A stretch of DNA of 64,000 nt from Candidatus Nanopelagicales bacterium (GTDB lineage Bacteria; Actinomycetota; Actinomycetes; S36-B12), in the NCBI GenBank assembly GCA_030827125.1, contig JAURFD010000002.1, positions 62,001-126,000 on the forward strand. The letters are read 5' to 3'. Position numbers and translations under genes: made by a program. Below the pieces are notes generated by a model. It did no database searches. It saw only the letters and a list, made by a program, of their open reading frames with translations, and was not told the origin of the DNA. Positions 51,720 through 61,072 of this stretch are shown here, piece by piece; within the stretch, counting starts at the first letter, position 1, and each line of letters opens with the position of its first letter.

Positions 51720-53459
51720 ATGGAGCAGTCGAGGGTGGCCTCAGGAAGGCGGCTGCGTGATGCCCTTCCGGCCCTGTGGGTCATCGGCCTCACGCTGCTC
51801 CTCAGCGCACCCCTGCTCACTCCGGGGTTCGTCCTGCACTACGACATGGTGTTCACGCCTCGGCAGGACTTGCTCCCGGGAGCTTTCGGCCTGGGCGGGG
51901 GACTGCCGAGGGCGGTGCCGCAGGACGCCGTGGTCGCGCTCCTTGAACTGCTGATGCCCGGGATGCTGCTGCAGAAGGTGATCCTGCTGGCCATCCCGCT
52001 CATCAGCGGGTTCGGCATGCTTCGGCTGCTGGCGGGTGCCGGTCGTCGCGCCAGCGTCGTCGCCGCAACGTTGGCGATGCTGGCGCCGTACGTGAGCGAG
52101 CGAATGCTCCAAGGTCACTGGGCTCTCCTCCTCGCTTACGCCGTGACGCCATGGGCTCTCCATTCGGCTGGACAGTTCCGAAGGCACGGCAGCGCGCTCG
52201 ACGGGCTGCGCCTGGTCCTCCTTGTCGCCGTAGCCGGACTCACGCCGACTGGGAGCGTCCTGGTGACTGCGCTGGTGCTTCCCATCGCGGTGGCGCCCGG
52301 CGCCATGGCCAGTGTGCGCGCGCGAATTGCCGTCATTGCCGCCGTGTCGGCCACGTGGCTGCCGTGGTTGCTCCCGGCCCTGGTGCACCCCAATGCGGGC
52401 GCCAGTGACGGAGCGGGTGCCGAGGTCTTCGCGCTGCGATCCGAGGGGGCCTGGGGGCTACTCCTGACCGCGCTGGGGACTGGTGGAATCTGGAACGCCG
52501 AGGTGGTCCCGGTCTCTCGGACGTTGCTCATTGCCCCGCTGGTGACGCTCGTCCTCATCGCGCTCGCCATCCTCGGGATGAAGCCGCTCCTGCGGGTCCT
52601 CGGGCGGACCGCCACGATCTGGTGGTCCGTGGTGGCGATCGCAGGACTCGTGGCGGCGATCGCCTCCGGAACGGCCCTGTGGGCCTGGCTCGTGACCTCG
52701 GTCCCCGGCGCGGGACTCCTCCGAGACGCCCACAAGCTGCTCGCGCCCCTCGCTCTGCTCATCGCGGCCGCCGCGGGTCTCGGTGTGGCCCGCCTGGCGC
52801 GGCGCGTCCCGGACGCCACGGGTGCGGGTGCGGTCATCGTCGCGGCCCTTCTCCTGCCCCTGCTTCTCCAACCGGATGTCCTGTGGGGGGCGGGCGGTCG
52901 ACTGCGGCCGGCGGAGTACCCCATCGCCTGGTCTGCGGTCCGCGAGCGTCTCGGTCCCCAGGCAGGCGGTGGGGACGTCGTCGTGCTGCCCTGGACTGGC
53001 TTTCGTCGGTACCCCTGGAACGACGACCGCACCATGCTGGACCCCGCCCCACGCTGGTTGCCCCGGACTACGGTGGTGGCCGATGGCCTCCTGGTCAACA
53101 CTCCGAACGGCCTCGTGGAGGTCTCCGGAGATGATCCTCGTGCCGCAGCGATCGGGGCAGCGCTCGCCGCGGACGACAACCTCGTCCCCCTTCTGCAGGA
53201 TCTGGGGATCGGCTGGGTGCTCATCGACGGACCAGCGACGCTCCCCACGGGGGTCATCCCGACCTACGTCTCTCCTGAACTCGTCCTCGGCCGGGTGCCC
53301 GGTCCGCTTGCGGCGGTGCCCCCGGCAGACGGGGCCGGCCTCGTCTACGCCGCGGACGCCCTGGTGCTCCTCGGGCTGCTCACGGGAACCTCCGCGCTGG
53401 TCCTCGTGCGCGTCCGGGGTGGGATTCGTCGCCGATCGGCGAAGACTTTGCTACCGTGA
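51720..53459 (+). CDS. large polytopic membrane protein, possible GT-C-like envelope glycan protein
   Basis: ~12 hydrophobic segments; DMVFTPRQDLLPGAFGLGGGLPRAVPQDAVVALLE; position next to AftD/GT/methyltransferase genes. Confidence 0.65.
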   Translation: MEQSRVASGRRLRDALPALWVIGLTLLLSAPLLTPGFVLHYDMVFTPRQDLLPGAFGLGGGLPRAVPQDAVVALLELLMPGMLLQKVILLAIPLISGFGMLRLLAGAGRRASVVAATLAMLAPYVSERMLQGHWALLLAYAVTPWALHSAGQFRRHGSALDGLRLVLLVAVAGLTPTGSVLVTALVLPIAVAPGAMASVRARIAVIAAVSATWLPWLLPALVHPNAGASDGAGAEVFALRSEGAWGLLLTALGTGGIWNAEVVPVSRTLLIAPLVTLVLIALAILGMKPLLRVLGRTATIWWSVVAIAGLVAAIASGTALWAWLVTSVPGAGLLRDAHKLLAPLALLIAAAAGLGVARLARRVPDATGAGAVIVAALLLPLLLQPDVLWGAGGRLRPAEYPIAWSAVRERLGPQAGGGDVVVLPWTGFRRYPWNDDRTMLDPAPRWLPRTTVVADGLLVNTPNGLVEVSGDDPRAAAIGAALAADDNLVPLLQDLGIGWVLIDGPATLPTGVIPTYVSPELVLGRVPGPLAAVPPADGAGLVYAADALVLLGLLTGTSALVLVRVRGGIRRRSAKTLLP

Positions 53460-53487
53460 GCCCCTGCTGAACCCCAAGGGAGGAACC

Positions 53488-53631
53488 ATGGTCAACATCA
53501 TCGGGCCGGTCATCGCAGCCGTCGTCGGTGTCGTTCTGGCCGGTGGTGCCTCGTTTGGGGTGATCGCCTCCCAAACTGCTGTGCCCCCTACCGTCGACGC
53601 GCCGTACGTCGTCTACGGGTCGACGGAGTAG
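53488..53631 (+). CDS. 47-aa DUF2613-like single-TM protein (hidden in over-extended ORF 52783..53631)
   Basis: AGGAGG-like GGGAGGAACC before ATG 53488; MVNIIGPVIAAVVGVVLAGGASFGVIASQTAVPPTVDAPYVVYGSTE. Confidence 0.75.
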   Translation: MVNIIGPVIAAVVGVVLAGGASFGVIASQTAVPPTVDAPYVVYGSTE

Positions 53632-54718
53632 CGCGCCGCAAGATTTCTTCGAATGCTCGGCCGGATTCGCCCCAGGTGAATTCGGCCGATCTTTGTTGTG
53701 CCTGTTGGCCGAGCCGGGCCCGAAGCTCGTCGTCGCCGAGCAACCGATCAATGGCGCTGGTGAATCCCGCGGGGCCGTCATTCACGATCAACCCGGTCTC
53801 ATTCGCGGCAATGGATTCGCGCACCCCACCGGCCTCCGCATAGGCCACCGCAGGCACCCCGCGGTCGGCGGCCTCGAGCACGACGAGTCCCCAGCCCTCC
53901 TTCAACGAGGGGAGAGCCAACAACCAGGAACGATCGATCTGGCGAACCTTTTCCTGCTCGTCGACTCTGCCGGTGAACTCGACGATGTCGTCGACGCGGA
54001 GCCGACGTGCGGTCGCTCGAAGGTCGTCATGCCACCATCCCTCGCCGACGACCGCCACACTGATTCCCGGATACCGGGGCCGCAGTGCAGCGGCCGCCTC
54101 CAGTACGTGCTCCACACGTTTGTGAGGAACGAGTCGCCCGAGGACGAGTACGCGCGGATGTTCATCCTTTGCGGTGACCGGTTCGTCCGAGTGTGAGATG
54201 CCGTTGCGCACAACGCTGATGCGCTCGGGACTCACCCCCAGATCAATCAACTCAGACCGGGTCGACTCGGAGACGGCGATGTACTGCGACGACCGATACA
54301 CGCGTGGGGCGAGTCGCGACTCGATCCACCAGCCCACGCGAGCGCGGACAGGGTCGTAGATCACCGGCCACTGTTCGCGATGAACGTGGTGCACGAGCAC
54401 CACCACGGGGACGTCGGTGGCCCACGGGGAGAGGAAGGGAATCGCATTCTGCGTGTCGACCACGACGTCGAGGGGGCCGAGAGCACCCGATCGCAGAAGA
54501 CGGCGCGCCTCGCGATACACCCCTAACTTGCTGCCGCGGCGGATGACACGGATGCCGTCCCGCACTTCCTCATCGGGCATCCCACCGGGCTGGGCGGTCA
54601 CCAGGGTCACGTCGTGTCCGGTGCGGACGAGCGCGCGCGCCATGTGCTCGAGGTACACCTCGGATCCACCGCCCTCCGGGTGGGTGGTGTCGCGCCAATT
54701 GAGGAGGGCTACGTGCAC
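53588..54718 (-). CDS. GT4-family glycosyltransferase
   Basis: MHVALLNWRDTTHPEGGGSEVYLEHMARALVRTGHDVTLVTAQPGG; LPSLKEGWGLVVLEAADRGVPAVAYAEAGGVRESI. Confidence 0.92.
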   Translation of the reverse strand: MHVALLNWRDTTHPEGGGSEVYLEHMARALVRTGHDVTLVTAQPGGMPDEEVRDGIRVIRRGSKLGVYREARRLLRSGALGPLDVVVDTQNAIPFLSPWATDVPVVVLVHHVHREQWPVIYDPVRARVGWWIESRLAPRVYRSSQYIAVSESTRSELIDLGVSPERISVVRNGISHSDEPVTAKDEHPRVLVLGRLVPHKRVEHVLEAAAALRPRYPGISVAVVGEGWWHDDLRATARRLRVDDIVEFTGRVDEQEKVRQIDRSWLLALPSLKEGWGLVVLEAADRGVPAVAYAEAGGVRESIAANETGLIVNDGPAGFTSAIDRLLGDDELRARLGQQAQQRSAEFTWGESGRAFEEILRRATPSTRRRRTARRR

Positions 54719-54758
54719 TAAGCCACCGTAGCCGGTCTACGTCCGCGCATCGGAAGGC

Positions 54759-55568
54759 TTGCTGAGGTACCGTCACGCGGTGAGCGCGGCAGAGCATCGA
54801 GCCGACTGGCGGCGATCGGTCCGGCTGTTCCGCGCCTTCCTGGTGGAGCAGACCGACCCGGATCGGTTCTACGGCGAACTCGCGATGGACTCGGCGGCAC
54901 AGGTCAATGCCTTCCATGTGCTGCGCGGTGCACTGCTTCTTGATGTTGGCGGTGGGCCGGGCTTCTTCGCCTCAGCCTTCGAGAATCTCGGCGCGACGTA
55001 CATCGCGATCGATGCGGACGCGGGGGAGATGCGCCTGCACGGTCGGGATCCAGGCCCGCGCACCGTCCAGGCGGACGGCACCATGCTTCCCTTCCCCGAC
55101 GGGACCTTCGATGTGACGTACTCCAGCAACGTGCTGGAGCATGTCGCGAACCCCTGGCAGATGGCAGACGAGATGGTGCGGGTCACGCGCCCCGGTGGCA
55201 CGACGGTGCTGTCCTACACGCTGTGGCATGGTCCCTGGGGTGGGCACGAGACATCGCCGTGGCATTTTTTCGGCGGCGAGTACGCCGCGCGAAGGTACCG
55301 GCGTCGGCACGGAGTCGACGCAAAGAATCGCTTCGGACAAACTCTTTTCGCGGTATCAGCGACGCAAGGGCTCAACTGGGCTCGGACGCAGCGCGCGGCC
55401 GATGTCGTTGCCGTCATACCGCGATATCTGCCCAGTGCTGTGAGGTGGGTCGTACACGTCCCGGGACTTCGTGAAGTCGCCTGCTGGAACCTCATGGTGG
55501 TCCTTCGTCGACGTGCTCCCGACCTCGGTGATCGATCGGTGGGGTCAGGGACCCTGGGGGATCGGTGA
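54759..55568 (+). CDS. SAM-dependent class I methyltransferase
   Basis: LLLDVGGGPGFFASAFENLGATYIAIDAD; FDVTYSSNVLEHVANPWQMADEMVRVTRPGGTTVLSYTLWHGPWGGHETSPWHFFGG. Confidence 0.9.
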   Translation: MLRYRHAVSAAEHRADWRRSVRLFRAFLVEQTDPDRFYGELAMDSAAQVNAFHVLRGALLLDVGGGPGFFASAFENLGATYIAIDADAGEMRLHGRDPGPRTVQADGTMLPFPDGTFDVTYSSNVLEHVANPWQMADEMVRVTRPGGTTVLSYTLWHGPWGGHETSPWHFFGGEYAARRYRRRHGVDAKNRFGQTLFAVSATQGLNWARTQRAADVVAVIPRYLPSAVRWVVHVPGLREVACWNLMVVLRRRAPDLGDRSVGSGTLGDR

Positions 55569-58500
55569 GCGCGCCGGCGACGAAGACGACGGTGCCGCCG
55601 CTGCCGCCCGCCACCGAAGTTCGCCTGCGCCATCGAGTCCGTCTCCTCGCTATTTCGCTCGCCTTGGCTGCCGCCACCTTCCTGCAGGAGCCCGGGCGAA
55701 TCGCGGCCGACACCAAACTCGACCTTGCCGTGGATCCACTGGGCTTCTTGAGCCGGTCGCTCACCCTGTGGGAGCCACTCGGCTTCTTTGGGCAACTCCA
55801 GAACCAGGCCTACGGCTATCTCTTCCCGGTCGGGCCGTTCTTTGCCCTGGGCGACCTGCTGGGGATGCCCGCGTGGGTGGTCCAGCGGTTGTGGTGGTCG
55901 GCATTGCTCATCGCCGCCTTCTTGGGCGTGGTGCGTCTGGGGCGGCTTCTGGGGCTGTCGTCACCCGCGGCTGCCATCGCGGCCGGACTGGCCTATGCCC
56001 TCGCGCCGCGGATGATCACCGAGATCGGCGTGCTTTCGGTCGAGGTGCTGCCGTACGCCGTCGCCCCCTGGGTGCTGATCCCCCTGGTCTACGCGACCCA
56101 GGGTCGGTGGCCCGCGCGGAAAGCCGCCGCCTGGAGCGGTGTGGCGTTGCTCTGCGCCGGTGGCGTGAACGCCGTTGCCACTGCGGTCCTGGTGCCCGTG
56201 GGTGCGCTGTGGATTCTCACCCAAGCCCGCGGACGACTGCGGTTGCGGTTGAGCGGCTGGTGGTTGCTGTCGGTCGCCCTTGCCACGTTGTGGTGGGCCA
56301 TCCCGCTGCTGGTCCTCGGCCGCTACTCGCCCCCGTTCCTCGATTGGATCGAGTCCTCCTCGGTCACGACCCTCATCACCTCACCGGACGCGGTGGTGCG
56401 GGGCGCCTCGCAGTGGGTCGCCTACGTCGCTGACGCGGGGGGACCGGTGTGGCCCGGGGGCTGGCTGCTGATCACCAGCGGAGTGCTCGTTTTCACCACG
56501 GGGTTGGTCGCGGCAAGCGGTCTGACAGGACTCGCATTGCGCACGACGCCCCATCGCGTGTTCCTCGTCAGCCTCCTCCTTTCCGGTGCCGTGCTGGTGT
56601 CCCTCGGCCATGAAGGGCCGGTTCAAGGCCTCGGTGCCAGCCTTGTGCGCGACCTGCTGGACGGGGTCCTCGCCCCCTTGCGTAACACTCACAAAGCCGA
56701 CCTCTTGCTGCGATTGCCCCTCGCTTTGGGCGTGGGCTTTCTCGCTCAGGCCGCGTTGCGTCGTGCGCAACCCGACCGAACTCGAGTGAGTGAGGTTGTG
56801 GGGCGCACCACCGTGATGGCTCTGATCGGTGCCATCCTTCTCGGCGCGTGGCCCTTGGCCACCGGGTCGCTCGTTGGCAGCAGAAGCTACGCCGCCGTTC
56901 CCACCTATTGGCAGGAAGCCGCGGACTGGCTCCGCACAAATTCGCCGGACGGCCGAGCACTGGTGGTGCCCGCCGCATCGTTCGGGATCTACTCGTGGGG
57001 TCGGACACAGGACGAGCCGCTGCAGCCACTTGCGCAGTCGCCGTGGGCCGTGCGAGATGCCGTCCCCCTGTCCAGCGCCGGCAACATTCGCTGGCTCGAT
57101 GGCATCGAAGAGAGACTTGAATCCGGACGTGGCTCGCCGGGACTTGCCGACGCTTTGGCGCGCGCAGGGGTCAACTACCTGGTGGTGCGCAACGACATTG
57201 ACCAGCGACAGACCGGCGCCCCGCGCTCGGTCCTTATCCGCCAGGCCCTTGTCCGCTCGGGTGGGTTCTCACCCGTGGCGGGTCTCGGTCCAGCTTTGCC
57301 GCCGTACCGGACCGAGACGACGGTGGTGGATGACGGCCTTCAGGACACGGTGGCGGCCGTTGAGATCTGGCAGGTGCGCAGTCCCTACGCCCCTACAGAT
57401 CCCCGGGTCACGCTGCGATCAGCCGAAGAGGTTCTTGTCCTGGGCGGTCAGGCCGAGTCGGTGATCGCCCTTGCTGATGCGGGATCGCTGAGCGCGCGCA
57501 CGGTGGTCGTGGCCGGTGACGACCACCCGTTGGCCGATGCCGGAATCGCCATGGTCTCCGGCGCGACCGATGGTTTTCGCCGCACGGAGGTGAACGTCGG
57601 CAGTGTGCGCAACAACCGATCGAACACGATGACCGCGACCGAAGAGTTCCTCCAAGATCGTCGCGTACGGGATTATCTGCCGGTTGACCCGCAGGGACGT
57701 CAGAGCGTTGCGGTATTCGACGGTGGTGTGGTCGTGGCCTCCTCCTCTGGTTCGGAGGCCACCGCCCTGCGGGGGCGCTCCGCGGGAGCGTCGCCGTGGC
57801 AGGCGATCGATGGAGATCCGGCGACGGCCTGGGTCTCAGGGGACCTCGCGCCCGGCGTCGGCCAATGGTGGGAATTCGTCGCGGACGAGCCGTTCAGCGC
57901 GGACGCGATCACCGTGCGCTTCCTCGTCGGTGATATCGCGGGAACTTCGCCTGCGAAAGTCACGGTCACGACCGACGCCGGTGAGATCACGGTCCCGGTG
58001 GACGCGACCGACCTCCCACAGGAAATCTCGGTGCCGGCGGGGCCCACCCGCGCGCTGCGGCTGACCCTCGCCGCGGTGGACGACGGCACGCAGGGAGAAG
58101 GTTTTGGCCTTCGAGACGTGAAGATTCCCGGACTGGATATCCCGGTGACGCGTCGTGTCGAGGTCCCAGCAGTCGCTGATGGCGGTCCGATCGTCCTGCA
58201 GGCGCGCGCTGGTGAGCGACCCGGTTGTGCGGCCGTCGCGGGTGAACTCGTCTGTAGTCCGACGCTTGTCTCCACCGGTGAAGAGCGTTCCGGAATCAGC
58301 CGTGTCATCACGGTCGCTGAGGAGGGTGAGTACCGGGTTCGCGTCTGGGTGCGTCCCCGCCCCGGGACCGCCCTGGATGGGCTCCTGGAGCCCATCAGCG
58401 ACACCGCGCTGCGGGCCGAAGCGAGCAGTGTGTCGACAAGCGATCCCGCCGGCCGCCCGCAGGCTGCCGTCGATGGCGTCCTGTCGACTGCCTGGACGGC

Positions 58501-59815
58501 ATCGGTGTTCGATCCAAAACCCGAACTCACCGTCAGCTGGGCCGAACCACGCGAGGTTCGTGGGGTCCGGGTCCGCGTCCAACCCGGACTGGTGGCGTCC
58601 CGGCCGCTGTCGGTGACGGCAATCGTCAACGGCCGCGAGACACCCACGGTGGTGTCGTCCTCGGGCATGGTCCGTTTCCCCCCGCAGGAGGCGTCGAGTA
58701 TCACGCTTCGCTTCGAGAACACCGCCACCGTGCGCAGCCTCGACCCCGATACCGGGGCCGTAGCTCCGCTTCCGCTCGGGATCAGCGACATCACCATCTT
58801 GGGTGCGGGCACGGTGGATCGTGGCCCCCGACTCAACGATGAGGTGAGCGTCCCCTGCGGCTTCGGCCCGGAGGTTTCGGTGGACGGCGAGCGCGTGCTG
58901 ACGTCGACGATCAGCGCCACCGTAAGCGATGTGCTCACCGATCGACTCATTGCCGCGCAGGGATGTGACGGGCGGCTGGTCACTCTGAGTGCGGGTCGGC
59001 ACCTGCTGGACGTTGCATCCACGGAGGAGTTCGCCATCGAGACGGTCGCCCTGGAACCGGTGAACGCCGCGGCTCCTTCGGCGACGACCGACCCCGTCAC
59101 TGTCGTGACGTGGGATGCCACGCATCGCGAGGTGGGCATCGAGCCCTCGGATCGACCACGGATTCTCGAGACCACCGAGAACGCCAATGCCGGGTGGCAC
59201 GCGGTAGTGGACGGACAGGAACTTGAGCCGTTGCGCGTCGACGGATGGCGTCAAGCGTGGATTGTGCCGGCGGGACTCGGTGGAGTCGCCACCTTGGACT
59301 TCGCGCCCAACGGTGTTTATCGTGCTGGTCTCGTCCTCGGGCTCGTGGCCGTCATCGCGCTCTTGGCACTCGCCCTGGTGCGGCGTTCACGCGAAGGGTC
59401 AGTCGAGGAAGGACGCGCGGACGAGGACTGGCTATCCGTCGAACCGGAAACGGGGCTTGCTGGCATGGCGGACGTCGCACTGCCGATCTTGGGGATCGGC
59501 ACAGCGGTCCTCCTCGGGGGCCTGCCCGGAGCCGCCGTCGCCGTGGCGGTGCTTGCGGCCTGCCGGTGGATTCCGCGGTCCTACCTTGCGTTCGCGCTCG
59601 GGCTGATCGCGGCGGCGGTCGCGGCATTTATCGCCTGGCCCGACACTCTGAGATCGTCCGACTTCTGGCAGGTGACGACGGGACTGGCTGCGATCGGGGC
59701 TCTGGTGGCGGCTAGCGGATGGCTGCCGGCGTCGCGGCGCGAGACCGATGGCTCCAGCGTTGCAGCGGACGCTCAACCGCAAACCACGAAGCCGACGCCA
59801 CCACCACCGAACTGA
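55565..59815 (+). CDS. aftD: AftD-like alpha-(1->3)-arabinofuranosyltransferase (GT-C, DUF3367) with discoidin-like CBM regions
   Basis: 1416 aa; KLDLAVDPLGFLSRSLTLWEPLGFFGQLQNQAYGYLFPVGPFFALGDLLGMPAWVVQRLWW; C-terminal F5/8-type-C-like segments AIDGDPATAWVSG and AVDGVLSTAWTAS. Confidence 0.85.
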   Translation: MSAPATKTTVPPLPPATEVRLRHRVRLLAISLALAAATFLQEPGRIAADTKLDLAVDPLGFLSRSLTLWEPLGFFGQLQNQAYGYLFPVGPFFALGDLLGMPAWVVQRLWWSALLIAAFLGVVRLGRLLGLSSPAAAIAAGLAYALAPRMITEIGVLSVEVLPYAVAPWVLIPLVYATQGRWPARKAAAWSGVALLCAGGVNAVATAVLVPVGALWILTQARGRLRLRLSGWWLLSVALATLWWAIPLLVLGRYSPPFLDWIESSSVTTLITSPDAVVRGASQWVAYVADAGGPVWPGGWLLITSGVLVFTTGLVAASGLTGLALRTTPHRVFLVSLLLSGAVLVSLGHEGPVQGLGASLVRDLLDGVLAPLRNTHKADLLLRLPLALGVGFLAQAALRRAQPDRTRVSEVVGRTTVMALIGAILLGAWPLATGSLVGSRSYAAVPTYWQEAADWLRTNSPDGRALVVPAASFGIYSWGRTQDEPLQPLAQSPWAVRDAVPLSSAGNIRWLDGIEERLESGRGSPGLADALARAGVNYLVVRNDIDQRQTGAPRSVLIRQALVRSGGFSPVAGLGPALPPYRTETTVVDDGLQDTVAAVEIWQVRSPYAPTDPRVTLRSAEEVLVLGGQAESVIALADAGSLSARTVVVAGDDHPLADAGIAMVSGATDGFRRTEVNVGSVRNNRSNTMTATEEFLQDRRVRDYLPVDPQGRQSVAVFDGGVVVASSSGSEATALRGRSAGASPWQAIDGDPATAWVSGDLAPGVGQWWEFVADEPFSADAITVRFLVGDIAGTSPAKVTVTTDAGEITVPVDATDLPQEISVPAGPTRALRLTLAAVDDGTQGEGFGLRDVKIPGLDIPVTRRVEVPAVADGGPIVLQARAGERPGCAAVAGELVCSPTLVSTGEERSGISRVITVAEEGEYRVRVWVRPRPGTALDGLLEPISDTALRAEASSVSTSDPAGRPQAAVDGVLSTAWTASVFDPKPELTVSWAEPREVRGVRVRVQPGLVASRPLSVTAIVNGRETPTVVSSSGMVRFPPQEASSITLRFENTATVRSLDPDTGAVAPLPLGISDITILGAGTVDRGPRLNDEVSVPCGFGPEVSVDGERVLTSTISATVSDVLTDRLIAAQGCDGRLVTLSAGRHLLDVASTEEFAIETVALEPVNAAAPSATTDPVTVVTWDATHREVGIEPSDRPRILETTENANAGWHAVVDGQELEPLRVDGWRQAWIVPAGLGGVATLDFAPNGVYRAGLVLGLVAVIALLALALVRRSREGSVEEGRADEDWLSVEPETGLAGMADVALPILGIGTAVLLGGLPGAAVAVAVLAACRWIPRSYLAFALGLIAAAVAAFIAWPDTLRSSDFWQVTTGLAAIGALVAASGWLPASRRETDGSSVAADAQPQTTKPTPPPPN

Positions 59816-60896
59816 GGACCACGGCGGGCCAGAGGAACCAGAAGCCCCCGCCGAAGACAGGGATGTTCAGACCGCCCTGGATCAGTCGGAGCAGGACCAG
59901 GTGCCACAGGAAGATCCCATAGGAGATCGTGCCGAGGTAGACCATGACCGGGTGTGCGAGGAAGCGGGCCCAGGGCGATCGGCTGGGTGGTTCGGTGGGA
60001 TCGGTGTCACCCACGCCCAGGAACGCGGGCAGGAGAAGGAACACGGCGATGACGGCGTAGAGGATGTGCTTGACGACCAGGCTCGATGGCTCAGCGGGGG
60101 AGAAGGTCAAGGGTCCGGCGAGAGGGGTCGACGCGATGACGTAGAGCGCCACGGCGATGAGCAGACACCAGGCGGTGGCACCTGCGACGCTGCGCACCTG
60201 CAGCATCCAGTCGGGGGGATACGACATGCGGAGTCGCACCTGGATCACCGCTGCGATCATGCCCAGGGCGAACCAGTCGACGAACCCGGGTAGCCAGTAG
60301 CCGGCCAGATCGGCGGCGCCGAATGCTCCCGAGACACGGACCGCGGTGTAGACCCAGGCAAGGACGACTCCGATCGCGAGAATGGTCACTTGCCAGCGTG
60401 CGCTCGCATCCGGGTCGCCGCGGTGACGTCGGCCGGTCAGCCAGGCGATCAACGGCAAAGCCACGTAGAAGCTGAGCTCGGTGGCGAGGCTCCAGGTTTG
60501 AGTGAGCCCCTCGAGGGAGAATCCCGGCAGGTAGATGTGGAGCATTCCCAGGTGTACCGGCCAGGCCTGCCATCGCACCGGTTGAATCTCGGGGAGGACG
60601 AGCAGCGTGAAGATGACCATGACCCAGTAGGCCGGCAGGATGCGGGCCGCGCGCCGGATGGCGTACTGGCCAATCGCCGGGCCGGTCGCGTCCGTCATGG
60701 CGGCCCGAGCCCAGGGCCGGTAGAGCAGGAATCCCGACAGCAGGAAGAACAGCGTCACCCCGAAGTCCATCCGCCCCAGGAGCGGGCCTATCCCCGGCAC
60801 CAGGATTTCGCCGGTGTTGAAAGCGACATGGGTGGTGAGAACCATGAGGGCCGCGATGGCGCGGTAGCCGTCCAGGAGGGGGAAGGGCCGGTTCAT
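59712..60896 (-). CDS. acyltransferase 3 (OafA-like) membrane protein
   Basis: FPLLDGYRAIAALMVLTTHVAFNTG; FFLLSGFLLYRPW; FLAHPVMVYLGTISYGIFLWHLVLLRLI. Confidence 0.92.
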   Translation of the reverse strand: MNRPFPLLDGYRAIAALMVLTTHVAFNTGEILVPGIGPLLGRMDFGVTLFFLLSGFLLYRPWARAAMTDATGPAIGQYAIRRAARILPAYWVMVIFTLLVLPEIQPVRWQAWPVHLGMLHIYLPGFSLEGLTQTWSLATELSFYVALPLIAWLTGRRHRGDPDASARWQVTILAIGVVLAWVYTAVRVSGAFGAADLAGYWLPGFVDWFALGMIAAVIQVRLRMSYPPDWMLQVRSVAGATAWCLLIAVALYVIASTPLAGPLTFSPAEPSSLVVKHILYAVIAVFLLLPAFLGVGDTDPTEPPSRSPWARFLAHPVMVYLGTISYGIFLWHLVLLRLIQGGLNIPVFGGGFWFLWPAVVLSSVVVASASWFAVERPLQRWSHRSRAATPAAIR

Positions 60897-61072
60897 TCCT
60901 CACCTCCCGTGACGCCCGGCGGGCGGCCAGCGTGTCCATTCGGGCTCACCTGCCCGCATGGGCCGGGGGACATCCCGAATATCGGTCGCGGCTTCTTCCG
61001 CGGTTTGGCCCAGTATCCGCTACCGTTCGTTCACATTAGCGAGCTTGACGGGATCAAAGGCACGGAGGCGTT

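Noticed and set aside
57700-59254. Two long minus-strand ORFs (495 and 472 aa) inside aftD
   Set aside because: Antisense shadow frames of a well-supported gene; low-complexity composition.
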